From Thermus brockianus (GTDB taxonomy: Bacteria; Deinococcota; Deinococci; Deinococcales; Thermaceae): a stretch of DNA of 64,000 nt. Numbering within the stretch: position 1 is the first letter of the stretch; each line of letters begins with the position of its first letter. Positions 24,819 to 32,707 of the stretch are shown piece after piece. The notes under the pieces were generated by a model. That model had not been told where the DNA came from and ran no database searches. It worked only from the letters and a program-made list of their open reading frames with translations. A program made the translations under genes and the position numbers. The stretch is from assembly GCF_001880325.1 (NCBI RefSeq), contig NZ_CP016312.1, forward strand, positions 62,001-126,000. Reading direction: 5' to 3'.

Positions 24819-26021
24819 ATGAAGGAAACCCGCAGGTCTTTTCTCTGGAAGGCCCTAGCCACCGGGGCGACCCTCCTGGTCCCGGGCAGGGCACAAGGCC
24901 GCACGGTGCGGATCGGCTACTCCATCTCCAAAACGGGGCCTTACGCTACGGGAGCGGGCATCACAACCCTGCCCAACTACCGCCTTTGGGTGGAGGAGGT
25001 CAATGCTACTGGAGGGCTTAAACTGGCCACGGGCCCCACACGGGTTGCGGTGGTGGAGTACGATGACCGCTCCACTCCCGAGGAGGCCATCCGGAACATA
25101 GAGCGCCTTATTGTCCAGGATCGGGTGGACTTCGTCTTGCCTCCCTGGGGCACGGCGATGAACCTCGCCGTGGCTCCCGTTTTCGCTCGCCACGGTTACC
25201 CCCAGTTGGGGGTGGCCAACCTGAGCGAAAAGACCCCTGAGCTGGTGCGGCGCTGGCCCAGCTACTTCTCCTTCCTAGGCCTACCTTCCCAATACGCTGA
25301 GGCCCTCGCTCTTTTGCTTCGCAACCTGGCTGCGGCCGGCAGAATTGGGCGGCGCGTGGCAGTGGTACACACGGACGACGAGTTCGGCTTAGAGCTTTCC
25401 AATGCTTTCCGCCGGGCAGCGCAAAAGGAAGGCCTGGAACTGGTCTACTTTCAGAGCTACCCGCAGGGCTTCAGCGACTTCGTTTCGCTCCTCAATGCGG
25501 TTAAAGGCCGCAACCCCGATGCCTTCGTTGCCTTTAGCTACCCAGCGGAAACCCTCGCCTTCCCAGAAGCGGCAGCGGTGGTGGGCTTTAACCCGGCGGT
25601 CTTCTTCCTTGGGGTCGGCACAGCCTTTCCTGTTTTCCGCCAGCGTTACGGAACCAGGGCCGAAGGCGTGATGGGATTAGGTGGCGTGGTGCCCAATCAA
25701 GCCTGGCGGAACTATTTGGAACGGCACAAAGCGGTGACAGGCCAGGAGCCAGACCGCTGGGCAAGCCAGGTAACCTACGCCTCCCTTCAGGCGCTGAGAG
25801 GGGCTATTGAAAAGCTGGGGAAAGTAGACCGTTTCCAAATCGTACGCCTCCTGCGCCAGGAAACCTTTGATACCATCCTTGGGCCGCTAAAGCTGGAGGG
25901 CAACATTTTCCGTGGCAACTGGCTCATCGGCCAGTGGCAGGACGGCGAGTTTGTGGCGGTGATGCCGGAACGGCCGGGAGCTGCTTCCCCGCGGGTACCC
26001 AAGCCCGCCTGGAACCGTTAA
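24819..26021 (+). CDS. ABC transporter substrate-binding protein (Liv family), Tat-type signal
   Basis: 400 residues. The N-terminus METRRSFLWKALATGATLL-like segment (ETRRSFLWK followed by a hydrophobic stretch and PGRAQG) looks like a twin-arginine export signal. The mature part is a type I periplasmic binding fold (VRIGYSISKTGPYATG, SEKTPELVRRWPSYF). It captures the solute for the permeases encoded next. An unusually strong ribosome site, GGAGGAGGTGA, precedes ATG 24819. Ligand unknown; an aromatic acid or aldehyde is likely given the preceding dehydrogenase. Confidence 0.88.
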   Translation: MKETRRSFLWKALATGATLLVPGRAQGRTVRIGYSISKTGPYATGAGITTLPNYRLWVEEVNATGGLKLATGPTRVAVVEYDDRSTPEEAIRNIERLIVQDRVDFVLPPWGTAMNLAVAPVFARHGYPQLGVANLSEKTPELVRRWPSYFSFLGLPSQYAEALALLLRNLAAAGRIGRRVAVVHTDDEFGLELSNAFRRAAQKEGLELVYFQSYPQGFSDFVSLLNAVKGRNPDAFVAFSYPAETLAFPEAAAVVGFNPAVFFLGVGTAFPVFRQRYGTRAEGVMGLGGVVPNQAWRNYLERHKAVTGQEPDRWASQVTYASLQALRGAIEKLGKVDRFQIVRLLRQETFDTILGPLKLEGNIFRGNWLIGQWQDGEFVAVMPERPGAASPRVPKPAWNR

Positions 26022-26025
26022 ATCC

Positions 26026-26901
26026 ATGGTGCTCCTGGAAGCCCTCATCACCGGGGGCATCGCTGGGGGGGTCTACGGGCTTCTCGCCCTGGGCCTTTCC
26101 CTCCAATACGGGGTGGCGCGCATCCTCAACCTAGCCTATGGAGAAGCGGTTATTCTGGCTGGCATCGCCACCTTCTTGCTTTACCAAGGCTTGGGGCTTA
26201 GCCCCTTAGTCTCCCTAGCGGTTTTGCCCCCCCTTTCCTTTCTCCTCCACCTCCTTTTCCACCGCATCCTCTTTCTTCCGTTGGTAGGACGAACCCTGGC
26301 CTTGGACGGAACCACGGAAGGGCGAATTATTCTCCTGACCTTTGGGGTCTCGTTTCTGGTCCAGGGGCTTTTGGCCGCCGAAGGGGGAGGAAGAATCTTT
26401 AGCTACAGCTACCTAAGCCAAGGGGTAGCGCTTGGGCCAAGCGCGGTGGCCCTTAATCGCCTATTGGCCTGTTTCCTGGGGCTAGCCTTGATAGGCTTGA
26501 CCCATCTCTTCCTCAGGCGAACCCGCATGGGCATGGCCATACGGGCCCTGAGCCGGGAACCCGAGGAAGTCCTTCTAGTTGGGGTCCCTGCCGCACGCTT
26601 GGCGGGTTACCTGTTCGCCTTGGGTGGGGGAGTGGCGGCTGCCGCTGGGGTGCTCTTCAGCATGTTTCTGGCCCTCACGCCCGCCATGGGTCCTGAATTC
26701 ACACTCAAAGCCTTAGTGGTGGTGGTTCTAGGTGGCTTGCAAGGTACGGCGGGGGTTTTGGTTGGTGGCCTGGTGTTGGGCGTGGCTGAGGCCCTTGTGA
26801 CCCGCCTTGTAAGCCCTGGCCTGAGCCTTGCTGCCGTCTATGGGCTTTTTGTCCTCGGGGTGCTCTATTTGCGAGGACAAAGGGAGACTGTGCGGCAATG
26901 A
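26026..26901 (+). CDS. livH: HAAT/Liv ABC transporter permease LivH
   Basis: 291-residue membrane protein, LivH type: ITGGIAGGVYGLLALGLSLQ, then YGVARILNLAYGEAVILAG, and the coupling loop TRMGMAIRALSREPEEVLLVG. It starts 4 nt after the binding-protein stop region and overlaps the following gene by 4 nt (ATGA). Normal length. Confidence 0.88.
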   Translation: MVLLEALITGGIAGGVYGLLALGLSLQYGVARILNLAYGEAVILAGIATFLLYQGLGLSPLVSLAVLPPLSFLLHLLFHRILFLPLVGRTLALDGTTEGRIILLTFGVSFLVQGLLAAEGGGRIFSYSYLSQGVALGPSAVALNRLLACFLGLALIGLTHLFLRRTRMGMAIRALSREPEEVLLVGVPAARLAGYLFALGGGVAAAAGVLFSMFLALTPAMGPEFTLKALVVVVLGGLQGTAGVLVGGLVLGVAEALVTRLVSPGLSLAAVYGLFVLGVLYLRGQRETVRQ

Positions 26902-28550
26902 AAGGATACTTGGGTTTCTTCTTCTTGTTGGCCCTGGCCTTGCCCCTTTTCGGAAGCGAGTACCTCCTCTCTGCCGGGGTTTCGGTCATCCTTTACGCCA
27001 CGCTGGCGGCTACCTGGGCCACGTTCACGGGCCCTGCGCGGTATCTGAGCCTGGCCACTTCTGCGTTTTTCGGGATAGGGGTTTACACGGTAGCCCTCCT
27101 CCATCCTTACCTACCCTGGCCTGCGTTGGTACCCTTGGCCTATTTGTTTAGCGCCCTTCTGGCTCTAGGAGTAGGCCTTGCCACCCTAAGGCTCCAGGGG
27201 ATTTACTTCACCGTCTTCACCTATGGCCTGGCGGAACTGATCCGCCAAGGTGTAACCTGGATCCAACGCAACGTAGGTGGGTCCGTGGGCAACTACATCT
27301 TTGTGGAGATAAGCCCACTAACCCTTTACTACACCCTGGTAGGCATCTCCCTGGTCGCCTTAATCGCCGGGCTACGCTTCCAGGAAAGCCGGTTCGGGCT
27401 CGCCCTCACCGCCACGGGGGATGACGAACTGGCGGCCCGCCACGCCGGGATACCGGTCTTCGGGCTTCGGATAGGGGTTTTCGCCCTCACGGCTGGGATT
27501 ATGGGTGCGGTGGGGGCCGTGGTGGCCCCGCGCTGGGTCTACGTGGACCCCGGGCTCGCCTTTAACCCCAACCTCTCTTTCCTTACCGCCGTCACCGCTC
27601 TGCTCGGGGGCTTGGGGAATCCGGCGGGAGCCTTCTTGGCCGCTCCCCCCTTGGTGCTCGCGTATGACTTTCTAAGCGGCCGCTTTCCCCACCATGCCAC
27701 AGCCCTCATGGGACTGGGTTTCATCCTGCTGGTTTACTTCTTGCCTCGAGGCCTCCTGGGCCTCTTTCCTACCCCAAGGCCCCAGACACCACGCCACCCC
27801 CAGGCGGCGCAAAACCCTGCGCCCAAGCTCCCGCAAGGACCACTCCTGCAAGCCCAAAACCTCACCAAGGCCTTTGGGGGGTTGGTGGCGGTGGCGCAGG
27901 TGGACTTAGAGGTACGGCCGGGAGAAGCGGTGGGCCTCATAGGCCCGAACGGTTCGGGGAAGACCACCGTTTTGGGCCTTCTCGCAGGTACCCTAAAACC
28001 CGATGGAGGGCGGGTGCGCTTCCTGGGACAGGAGGTAACCGGTCGGCCTCCAGAAACCCTGGCCCGGCTTGGCCTGGCCAGGACCTTTCAGCAGATACGC
28101 CTCTTCCCCTCCCTCAGCGTTTACGCCCACGTTTACCTCCCCTTGTGCTTCCAAGATGCCGAGAAGGCGGGGGGCCAGGCCTGGGCGATTTTGGCCAGGG
28201 TGGGCTTGGAGGAGAAGGCCCACCTTTACCCCGCCTCCCTGACTTATTTGGACGCAAAGCGGCTAGAGTTGGCCCGGGCCCTGGCCCTTTCCCCTCGGCT
28301 TCTCCTTTTGGATGAGTGGTTGGCGGGGCTGAACCCTGCGGAGTTGCAGCAAGCAGTTACCCTTCTCCACGAGCTTCAACGGGAAGGGATATCCCTCCTC
28401 ATCGTGGAACACCTGATGCCCGCCATCCGAGCCTTGTGCGACCGCGTCTATGTCCTCTCTTTCGGAGAAATCATCGCCCAAGGGCCCACCGAGGAGGTTT
28501 TGCGTCACCCGAAGGTGGTGGAGGTCTACCTGGGGGTGGAGCATGCTTGA
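26898..28550 (+). CDS. fused LivM permease-LivG ATPase
   Basis: 550 residues in two parts. Residues 1 to about 300 form a LivM-type permease. A proline-rich linker (around TPRPQTPRHPQAAQNPAPK) leads into a LivG-type ATPase with Walker A GPNGSGKTTVLGLL and Walker B LLLLDEWLAGLNP. The ABC signature is non-standard: LTYLDAKRLELARAL replaces LSxGxxxR, so the usual signature Ser and Gly are missing. Related LivG proteins tolerate such changes, and the partner LivF has an intact signature. Fusion fixes permease and ATPase at 1:1. Confidence 0.88.
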   Translation: MKGYLGFFFLLALALPLFGSEYLLSAGVSVILYATLAATWATFTGPARYLSLATSAFFGIGVYTVALLHPYLPWPALVPLAYLFSALLALGVGLATLRLQGIYFTVFTYGLAELIRQGVTWIQRNVGGSVGNYIFVEISPLTLYYTLVGISLVALIAGLRFQESRFGLALTATGDDELAARHAGIPVFGLRIGVFALTAGIMGAVGAVVAPRWVYVDPGLAFNPNLSFLTAVTALLGGLGNPAGAFLAAPPLVLAYDFLSGRFPHHATALMGLGFILLVYFLPRGLLGLFPTPRPQTPRHPQAAQNPAPKLPQGPLLQAQNLTKAFGGLVAVAQVDLEVRPGEAVGLIGPNGSGKTTVLGLLAGTLKPDGGRVRFLGQEVTGRPPETLARLGLARTFQQIRLFPSLSVYAHVYLPLCFQDAEKAGGQAWAILARVGLEEKAHLYPASLTYLDAKRLELARALALSPRLLLLDEWLAGLNPAELQQAVTLLHELQREGISLLIVEHLMPAIRALCDRVYVLSFGEIIAQGPTEEVLRHPKVVEVYLGVEHA

Positions 28551-29241
28551 GGCGCAAAAGTTTAGCGTTGCCTATGGAGCCCACCGGGCGGTGGAGGGGG
28601 TAACGATTCGCTTAGGCCCAGGTGAGGTGGTGGCGGTGCTCGGCGCCAACGGGGCGGGGAAAAGCTCCCTTTTGCGGGGGCTTATGGGCTTAGCCCCCGC
28701 TCAGGGCAGGCTCTTGTTGGAGGGGGAGGACGTGAGTTTCCTAGCGCAGAGGGGATTGACCGAGGCCTTGGTGGGGAGGGGGCTCGTGCTGGTGCCGGAG
28801 CGGGGTGGAGTGTTCCGCAGCCTATCTGTGCGGGAAAACTTACTCTTAGGTGGCTACCGGACGGGCGAACCTCCATGGCGGGACATCTTTTCCCTCTTCC
28901 CCGCCCTCGAGGCCCGCCTCGGACAGCGGGTGGGCTCCATGAGCGGAGGCGAGCAACGCATGGTCGCTCTAGCCCGAGCCCTAGCGGCCAGGCCTCGGTA
29001 CCTCCTGTTGGACGAGCCTACCCTGGGCCTTGCCCCCCTTTTGGCCAAACGCCTCCTGGCCACCCTCAAGGCCTTTGCCGCCCAAGGTGTGGGCGTTCTT
29101 TTGGTAGAGCAGAATGCGGGCCTAGCGCTCCAGGTAGCGCAACGGGCCTACCTCCTTCAGGAAGGGCGCATCGTGCGCGAGGGCTCTGCGGAAACCTTGC
29201 TCCACGATCCCATCGTGCGCCAGGCCTACTTGGGGGGCTGA
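28543..29241 (+). CDS. livF: HAAT/Liv ABC transporter ATP-binding protein (LivF)
   Basis: 232 residues starting MLEAQKFSVAYGAHRAVEGV at ATG 28543, overlapping the fusion gene by 8 nt. Walker A is GANGAGKSSLL, the signature is MSGGEQRMVALARAL, and Walker B is LLLDEPTLGLAP. It completes the second Liv importer. Its 3' end overlaps the convergent tautomerase gene (29226-29393) by 16 nt, with no terminator seen between the two operons. Confidence 0.88.
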   Translation: MLEAQKFSVAYGAHRAVEGVTIRLGPGEVVAVLGANGAGKSSLLRGLMGLAPAQGRLLLEGEDVSFLAQRGLTEALVGRGLVLVPERGGVFRSLSVRENLLLGGYRTGEPPWRDIFSLFPALEARLGQRVGSMSGGEQRMVALARALAARPRYLLLDEPTLGLAPLLAKRLLATLKAFAAQGVGVLLVEQNAGLALQVAQRAYLLQEGRIVREGSAETLLHDPIVRQAYLGG

Positions 29242-29393
29242 TCCTCGCGCTCCTCCAGGATGAAGACCCTAAGCCTCCCAGGGGGTGTACCCAAGACCTC
29301 CTGGAAGATTTCCTCCGCCTCTTTCCTAATGCGTTCCCTAAGCTCTTGGCTTAAGGGTTCCTTGCCGGCCACCAACACCTCCAACATGGGCAC
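29226..29393 (-). CDS. small 4-oxalocrotonate tautomerase-like protein with Pro-1
   Basis: A 55-residue gene. The start GTG 29391-29393 is followed directly by CCC, so removal of the initiator exposes the catalytic N-terminal proline of the tautomerase superfamily (PMLEVLVAGKEPL, then helix RIRKEAEEIFQEVLG and strand RLRVFILEE). A strong ribosome site, GGAGGT, lies 5 nt upstream of GTG. It is the last gene of the meta-cleavage operon, 12 nt after the hydratase stop. It probably isomerises 2-hydroxymuconate or a related enol, perhaps standing in for the neighbouring tautomerase that lacks proline. It overlaps livF on the other strand by 16 nt. Confidence 0.7.
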   Translation of the reverse strand: MPMLEVLVAGKEPLSQELRERIRKEAEEIFQEVLGTPPGRLRVFILEEREDQPPK

Positions 29394-29405
29394 GGTCCAC
29401 CTCCG

Positions 29406-30182
29406 CTAGACAAAGCGCAAGGATAGGGCCCTTCCCCCCGTCCCCACCAAGGTGAAGAGGTCGCCCGGGCGGGCCACCTGCACCGGGGCCCAGGCCCCGG
29501 ACATGACGATGTCCCCCGGCTCCAGGGCCACCCCGAAGGCGGCCAGGGCGTTGGCGAGCCAGGCCACCGCCCTGGCCGGGTGCCCCAGGCAGGCCGCCCC
29601 CGCCCCCTGGGCCACCACTTCCCCGTTCTTGTAGAGCACGAGGCCCAAAGCGGAGAGGTCCTCCTCCAGCAAGGCCCGCTCCCAAGGCCCCACAAAAAAG
29701 GCCCCGAAGGAGGCGTTGTCGGCGATGGTGTCCTCTATGCGGATCCGCCAGTCCCGGATGCGGGAGTCCACGATCTCCAGGGCGAAGGCCACCGCCTCCG
29801 TGGCGGCCAGCACCTCCTGCGGGGTCACGTGGGGGCCCTGAAGGCGCCTTCCCATGAGGAAGGCCAGTTCCCCTTCCACCCGGGGCTGGAGGAAAAGGGA
29901 GGCCTCCACCTCAGCCCGCTCCCCCACCCCCAGGAAGCGGCTCGCCCAGAGGTTGCCGAAGTCCGGCTGGTCCACGCCCAGCTGCTCCTGGACCGCCCTC
30001 GAGGTGAGGCCGATCTTGCGCCCCACCACCCGGTCCCCCTTGGCGAGGCGCAGGCGGTTCCAGGCCTCCTGGACCCGGTAGGCGGCCTCCAACCCCTGGA
30101 GGCCCCGCTCGGAAAGGGGTTCTATGGGCCTCCTCGCCTCCCAAGCCGTTTCCAGCTCCTGCGCGAAGGTTTCGGGGCTCAT
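29406..30182 (-). CDS. dmpE: 2-oxopent-4-enoate hydratase
   Basis: 258 residues of the hydratase/decarboxylase (MhpD/DmpE) family. The metal-binding glutamates are in PRVEGELAFLMGRRL, and the family stretch RKIGLTSRAVQEQLGVDQPDFG is present. It adds water to 2-oxopent-4-enoate to make 4-hydroxy-2-oxovalerate for the DmpG aldolase. A decarboxylase paralogue lies at 31707-32402; the KIGLTS and GQP/DQPDFG features favour hydratase here. Four nt separate it from the semialdehyde dehydrogenase. Confidence 0.87.
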   Translation of the reverse strand: MSPETFAQELETAWEARRPIEPLSERGLQGLEAAYRVQEAWNRLRLAKGDRVVGRKIGLTSRAVQEQLGVDQPDFGNLWASRFLGVGERAEVEASLFLQPRVEGELAFLMGRRLQGPHVTPQEVLAATEAVAFALEIVDSRIRDWRIRIEDTIADNASFGAFFVGPWERALLEEDLSALGLVLYKNGEVVAQGAGAACLGHPARAVAWLANALAAFGVALEPGDIVMSGAWAPVQVARPGDLFTLVGTGGRALSLRFV

Positions 30183-30185
30183 GGC

Positions 30186-31694
30186 TCACCGGTTGGCGAT
30201 GCAGACGTTCTTGGTCTCGTAGTAGAACTCGTAGCCGTAATGCCCTCCCTCGCGGCCAATCCCCGACTGCTTGGCCCCGCCGAAGGGCACCCGCAGGTCC
30301 CGCACGAACCAGTCGTTCACCCAGACCGTGCCCACCTCGAGGGCCTCCGACACCCGCACCGCCTGGCCCACGTCCCGGGTCTGGACAATAGCGTTCAGGC
30401 CGTAAGGGGTGTTGTTGGCGAGGGCTATGGCCTCCTCCTCGGTGTCAAAGGGCATCACCACCACCATGGGGCCGAAGATCTCCTCCTGGCAGACCTTGTC
30501 CGAGGGCTTCACGTCCACCACCACCGTGGGCTCCAGGAAGTAGCCCTTGTCAAAGGGGTGGGGTAGCTCGGGCCGCTTGCCCCCCGTGAGGATGGTGGCG
30601 GTTTCCCGGGCGATCTCCACGTAGGACATGACCTTCTGCAGGTGCTCCTCAGCGATGAGGGCCCCCATGCGGGTCTCGGGGTCCAAGGGGTCCCCCACCT
30701 TGAGGGCCTTGGCCGCCGCCACCAGTTTGTCCAAAAAGGCCTCGTAGATGGAGCGCTGGACGAGGAGGCGGGAGCCTGCCAGGCACACCTCCCCCTGGTT
30801 GAAGAAGCTTGCCCGCAGGGTCACCTCCACCGCCCGCTCCAGGTCGGCGCTTTCAAAGATGAGGTTAGGGGCTTTCCCCCCGAGCTCCATGGAGAGCCGC
30901 TTCAGGGTGTCGGCGGCGTTTTTCATGATGACCTTCCCCGTGGTGGTCTCCCCCGTGAAGGAAACGAGGCGCACCAAGGGGTGCTTGGTGAGGAGCTCCC
31001 CGGCGGAGTTGGGCCCGAAGCCGTGGACCACGTTGAAGACCCCAGGGGGAAGCCCCGCCTCGTGGGCGCAACGGGCAAGGAGCCAGGCCCCCAAGGGGGT
31101 GAACTCCGCCGGCTTAAGCACGGCGGTGTTGCCGAAGGCCAGGGTGGGGCCAATCTTCCAGGTGGCGAGCATGCTGGGCATGTTCCAGGGGGTGATGAGG
31201 GCCGCCACCCCCACGGGGAAACGCAGGACGTAGTTGATGTAGCCGTTTTCCATGGGGTAAGCCTCGGAGCCGTGGGTCACGGCGAAGTCGGCGAAGAACT
31301 CTATGTTGTTCGCCATGCGGTCCACATACCCGAGGCGGTTCTCGTGGATGGGCCGCCCCACGTCCAGGCTTTCCAGCACCTCAAAGACGGGTTTGTACTC
31401 CCGGATCTTCTCGGCGAAGCGGCGGAGATAAGGCCGCCTCTGGCTTGGGGGCATCTTCCCCCACTTCTGAAAGGCCTCGTGGGCCGCCTGCACCGCCATC
31501 TCCACCTCTTTTTCCCGCCCCTCGGGGGCGGTGCCGATCACCTCCCCCGTGGCCGGGTAGACCACGGGGAAGAAGTTCTCCCCCCGCACGAACTCGCCGC
31601 CGATGTAGTGGGTCACATCGAGGGGAAGCTCAAAGGGAAAGCCCAGCGCCTTAAGCCGCTCCACCGTTTCCTTGTAGATTTTGGGCTCCACCAT
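30186..31694 (-). CDS. dmpC: 2-hydroxymuconate semialdehyde dehydrogenase
   Basis: 502-residue aldehyde dehydrogenase of the HMSD/HpaE group. Catalytic Cys in FFNQGEVCLAGSRL, general-base Glu in SMELGGKAPNL, and the characteristic C-terminus GREGGHYGYEFYYETKNVCI. NAD-dependent oxidation of the ring-cleavage semialdehyde gives 2-hydroxymuconate (4-oxalocrotonate), entering the oxalocrotonate branch with the tautomerases and decarboxylase encoded alongside. A related enzyme for the homoprotocatechuate route is at 61884. Confidence 0.9.
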   Translation of the reverse strand: MVEPKIYKETVERLKALGFPFELPLDVTHYIGGEFVRGENFFPVVYPATGEVIGTAPEGREKEVEMAVQAAHEAFQKWGKMPPSQRRPYLRRFAEKIREYKPVFEVLESLDVGRPIHENRLGYVDRMANNIEFFADFAVTHGSEAYPMENGYINYVLRFPVGVAALITPWNMPSMLATWKIGPTLAFGNTAVLKPAEFTPLGAWLLARCAHEAGLPPGVFNVVHGFGPNSAGELLTKHPLVRLVSFTGETTTGKVIMKNAADTLKRLSMELGGKAPNLIFESADLERAVEVTLRASFFNQGEVCLAGSRLLVQRSIYEAFLDKLVAAAKALKVGDPLDPETRMGALIAEEHLQKVMSYVEIARETATILTGGKRPELPHPFDKGYFLEPTVVVDVKPSDKVCQEEIFGPMVVVMPFDTEEEAIALANNTPYGLNAIVQTRDVGQAVRVSEALEVGTVWVNDWFVRDLRVPFGGAKQSGIGREGGHYGYEFYYETKNVCIANR

Positions 31695-31706
31695 GGTCCA
31701 ACCTCC

Positions 31707-32402
31707 TCACTCCACCCGGGCGAGGAGCACGCCCCCCTCGCCCCAAAGCTCCAAAACCCCTTGCCCTAAGGGCGCCGCCGGTGCCGGGGAGCCCAGGAAG
31801 ATCACCTGGCCCGCCCGAAGCCCCCCAACCCGCTCCGCCAGCCAGGAAAGCCGCACCCCCGGGTCCCCCAAGGCCTCCACGGGGCCCTCCGCCACCTTCT
31901 CCCCGTTCAGGTAAAGCCGAAGGACCCCTTTGGGGGGGCGGGCGTACCGCTTGGTGCCCAAAAGAAACCCGCCCCCTGAGGTGTTGTCCGCCACCACCTC
32001 TATGGCGGTGAAGCGGTATCCTTCCCACACGGAGTCCAAAAGGTCCACTGCCAGGAAAAACCCTCCGATGGCGGCATAGGCCCGGCCCGCGGAGGCCCCG
32101 GGAGGCACGTCCTCCCTGAGCACCACCGCCACCTCGGGCTCCACCCGGGGCTGGATAAAGCAGCTAAGTACCGGCTTCTCCCAAAGCATCCCTGGGTGGA
32201 CCCGGCCAAAGGTGGGCTCGGAAAGGCCCATCTGCCGCTGCTTGGCCTCGGAAACCAGCCCGAGCTTATACCCCTTCAAGGGCCCCGGGAAAAGGGCCTC
32301 CTGGATGCGGTAGGCCCCGGAAAGGTCCACACCCCAGTCCCGGCCGCCAGGAAGGGTTTTGCCCGTTTGGCGGGCCTGCCGCACCGCCTCCAAAAGCGTC
32401 AT
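31707..32402 (-). CDS. dmpH: 4-oxalocrotonate decarboxylase
   Basis: 231 residues, same fold as the DmpE hydratase, with metal glutamates in QPRVEPEVAVVL and family pattern YKLGLVSEAKQRQMGLSEPTFG. The K-x-G-x-x-S-x-A-K form fits decarboxylases. It converts 2-oxo-3-hexenedioate to 2-oxopent-4-enoate and usually works in complex with the hydratase. The start ATG 32402 overlaps the tautomerase stop (ATGA). It is somewhat shorter than the common 255-265 residues at its N-terminus. Confidence 0.85.
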   Translation of the reverse strand: MTLLEAVRQARQTGKTLPGGRDWGVDLSGAYRIQEALFPGPLKGYKLGLVSEAKQRQMGLSEPTFGRVHPGMLWEKPVLSCFIQPRVEPEVAVVLREDVPPGASAGRAYAAIGGFFLAVDLLDSVWEGYRFTAIEVVADNTSGGGFLLGTKRYARPPKGVLRLYLNGEKVAEGPVEALGDPGVRLSWLAERVGGLRAGQVIFLGSPAPAAPLGQGVLELWGEGGVLLARVE

Positions 32403-32593
32403 GCCCCCTCCTTGTCCGAAAAGAGCACCCCTCCCGCCGCCCACTGGTCGCGCCGCACCTCGTAGAGGATGACGCGGATTTCCTCGTGAGGTTCCTGCAA
32501 GAGGCGCGCCGCCATCTCCGTCAGCCGCCTCACCAGCTCCCGCTTTTTCTCCAGCGGGCGCCCCTCCAATAGGGTCACCTTAAGGACTACCAT
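32399..32593 (-). CDS. 4-oxalocrotonate tautomerase family protein lacking Pro-1
   Basis: 64 residues, the usual 4-OT length, with the family core KVTLLEGRPLEKKRELVRRL, strand IRVILYEV and the WAAGG loop. The arginine of LEGR and the tryptophan of DQWAAGG match functional positions. But the chain begins Met-Val-Val-Leu, so the N-terminal proline that acts as the catalytic base is replaced. An in-frame TAA lies 15 nt upstream and there is no alternative start giving Met-Pro. It may be inactive, work by another mechanism, or pair with the Pro-1 tautomerase at 29226. Confidence 0.82.
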   Translation of the reverse strand: MVVLKVTLLEGRPLEKKRELVRRLTEMAARLLQEPHEEIRVILYEVRRDQWAAGGVLFSDKEGA

Positions 32594-32605
32594 CTCCGTG
32601 CCCCC

Positions 32606-32698
32606 TTACAAGGCCCGCCGAAGAGGGGTAATCCGGGACACCAAACCCCCCAAGACCGGACCTAACCTTCCTGGGCCCGCGAAACGAGGCCGCTTCAT
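32606..32698 (-). CDS. 30-residue cationic small ORF in the meta-cleavage operon
   Basis: An ORF from ATG 32698 to TAA 32606 fills the only gap of the operon: 9 nt after the aldolase stop and 12 nt before the tautomerase start. A purine-rich ribosome site (AGGAAGGGG) begins at the aldolase stop codon. The peptide starts MKRPRFAGPGRLG, has a short hydrophobic middle and ends SRITPLRRAL. It carries seven basic and no acidic residues. I do not recognise it. It could be a real micropeptide, a translational coupler or chance. Confidence 0.4.
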   Translation of the reverse strand: MKRPRFAGPGRLGPVLGGLVSRITPLRRAL

Positions 32699-32707
32699 AG
32701 CCCCTTC

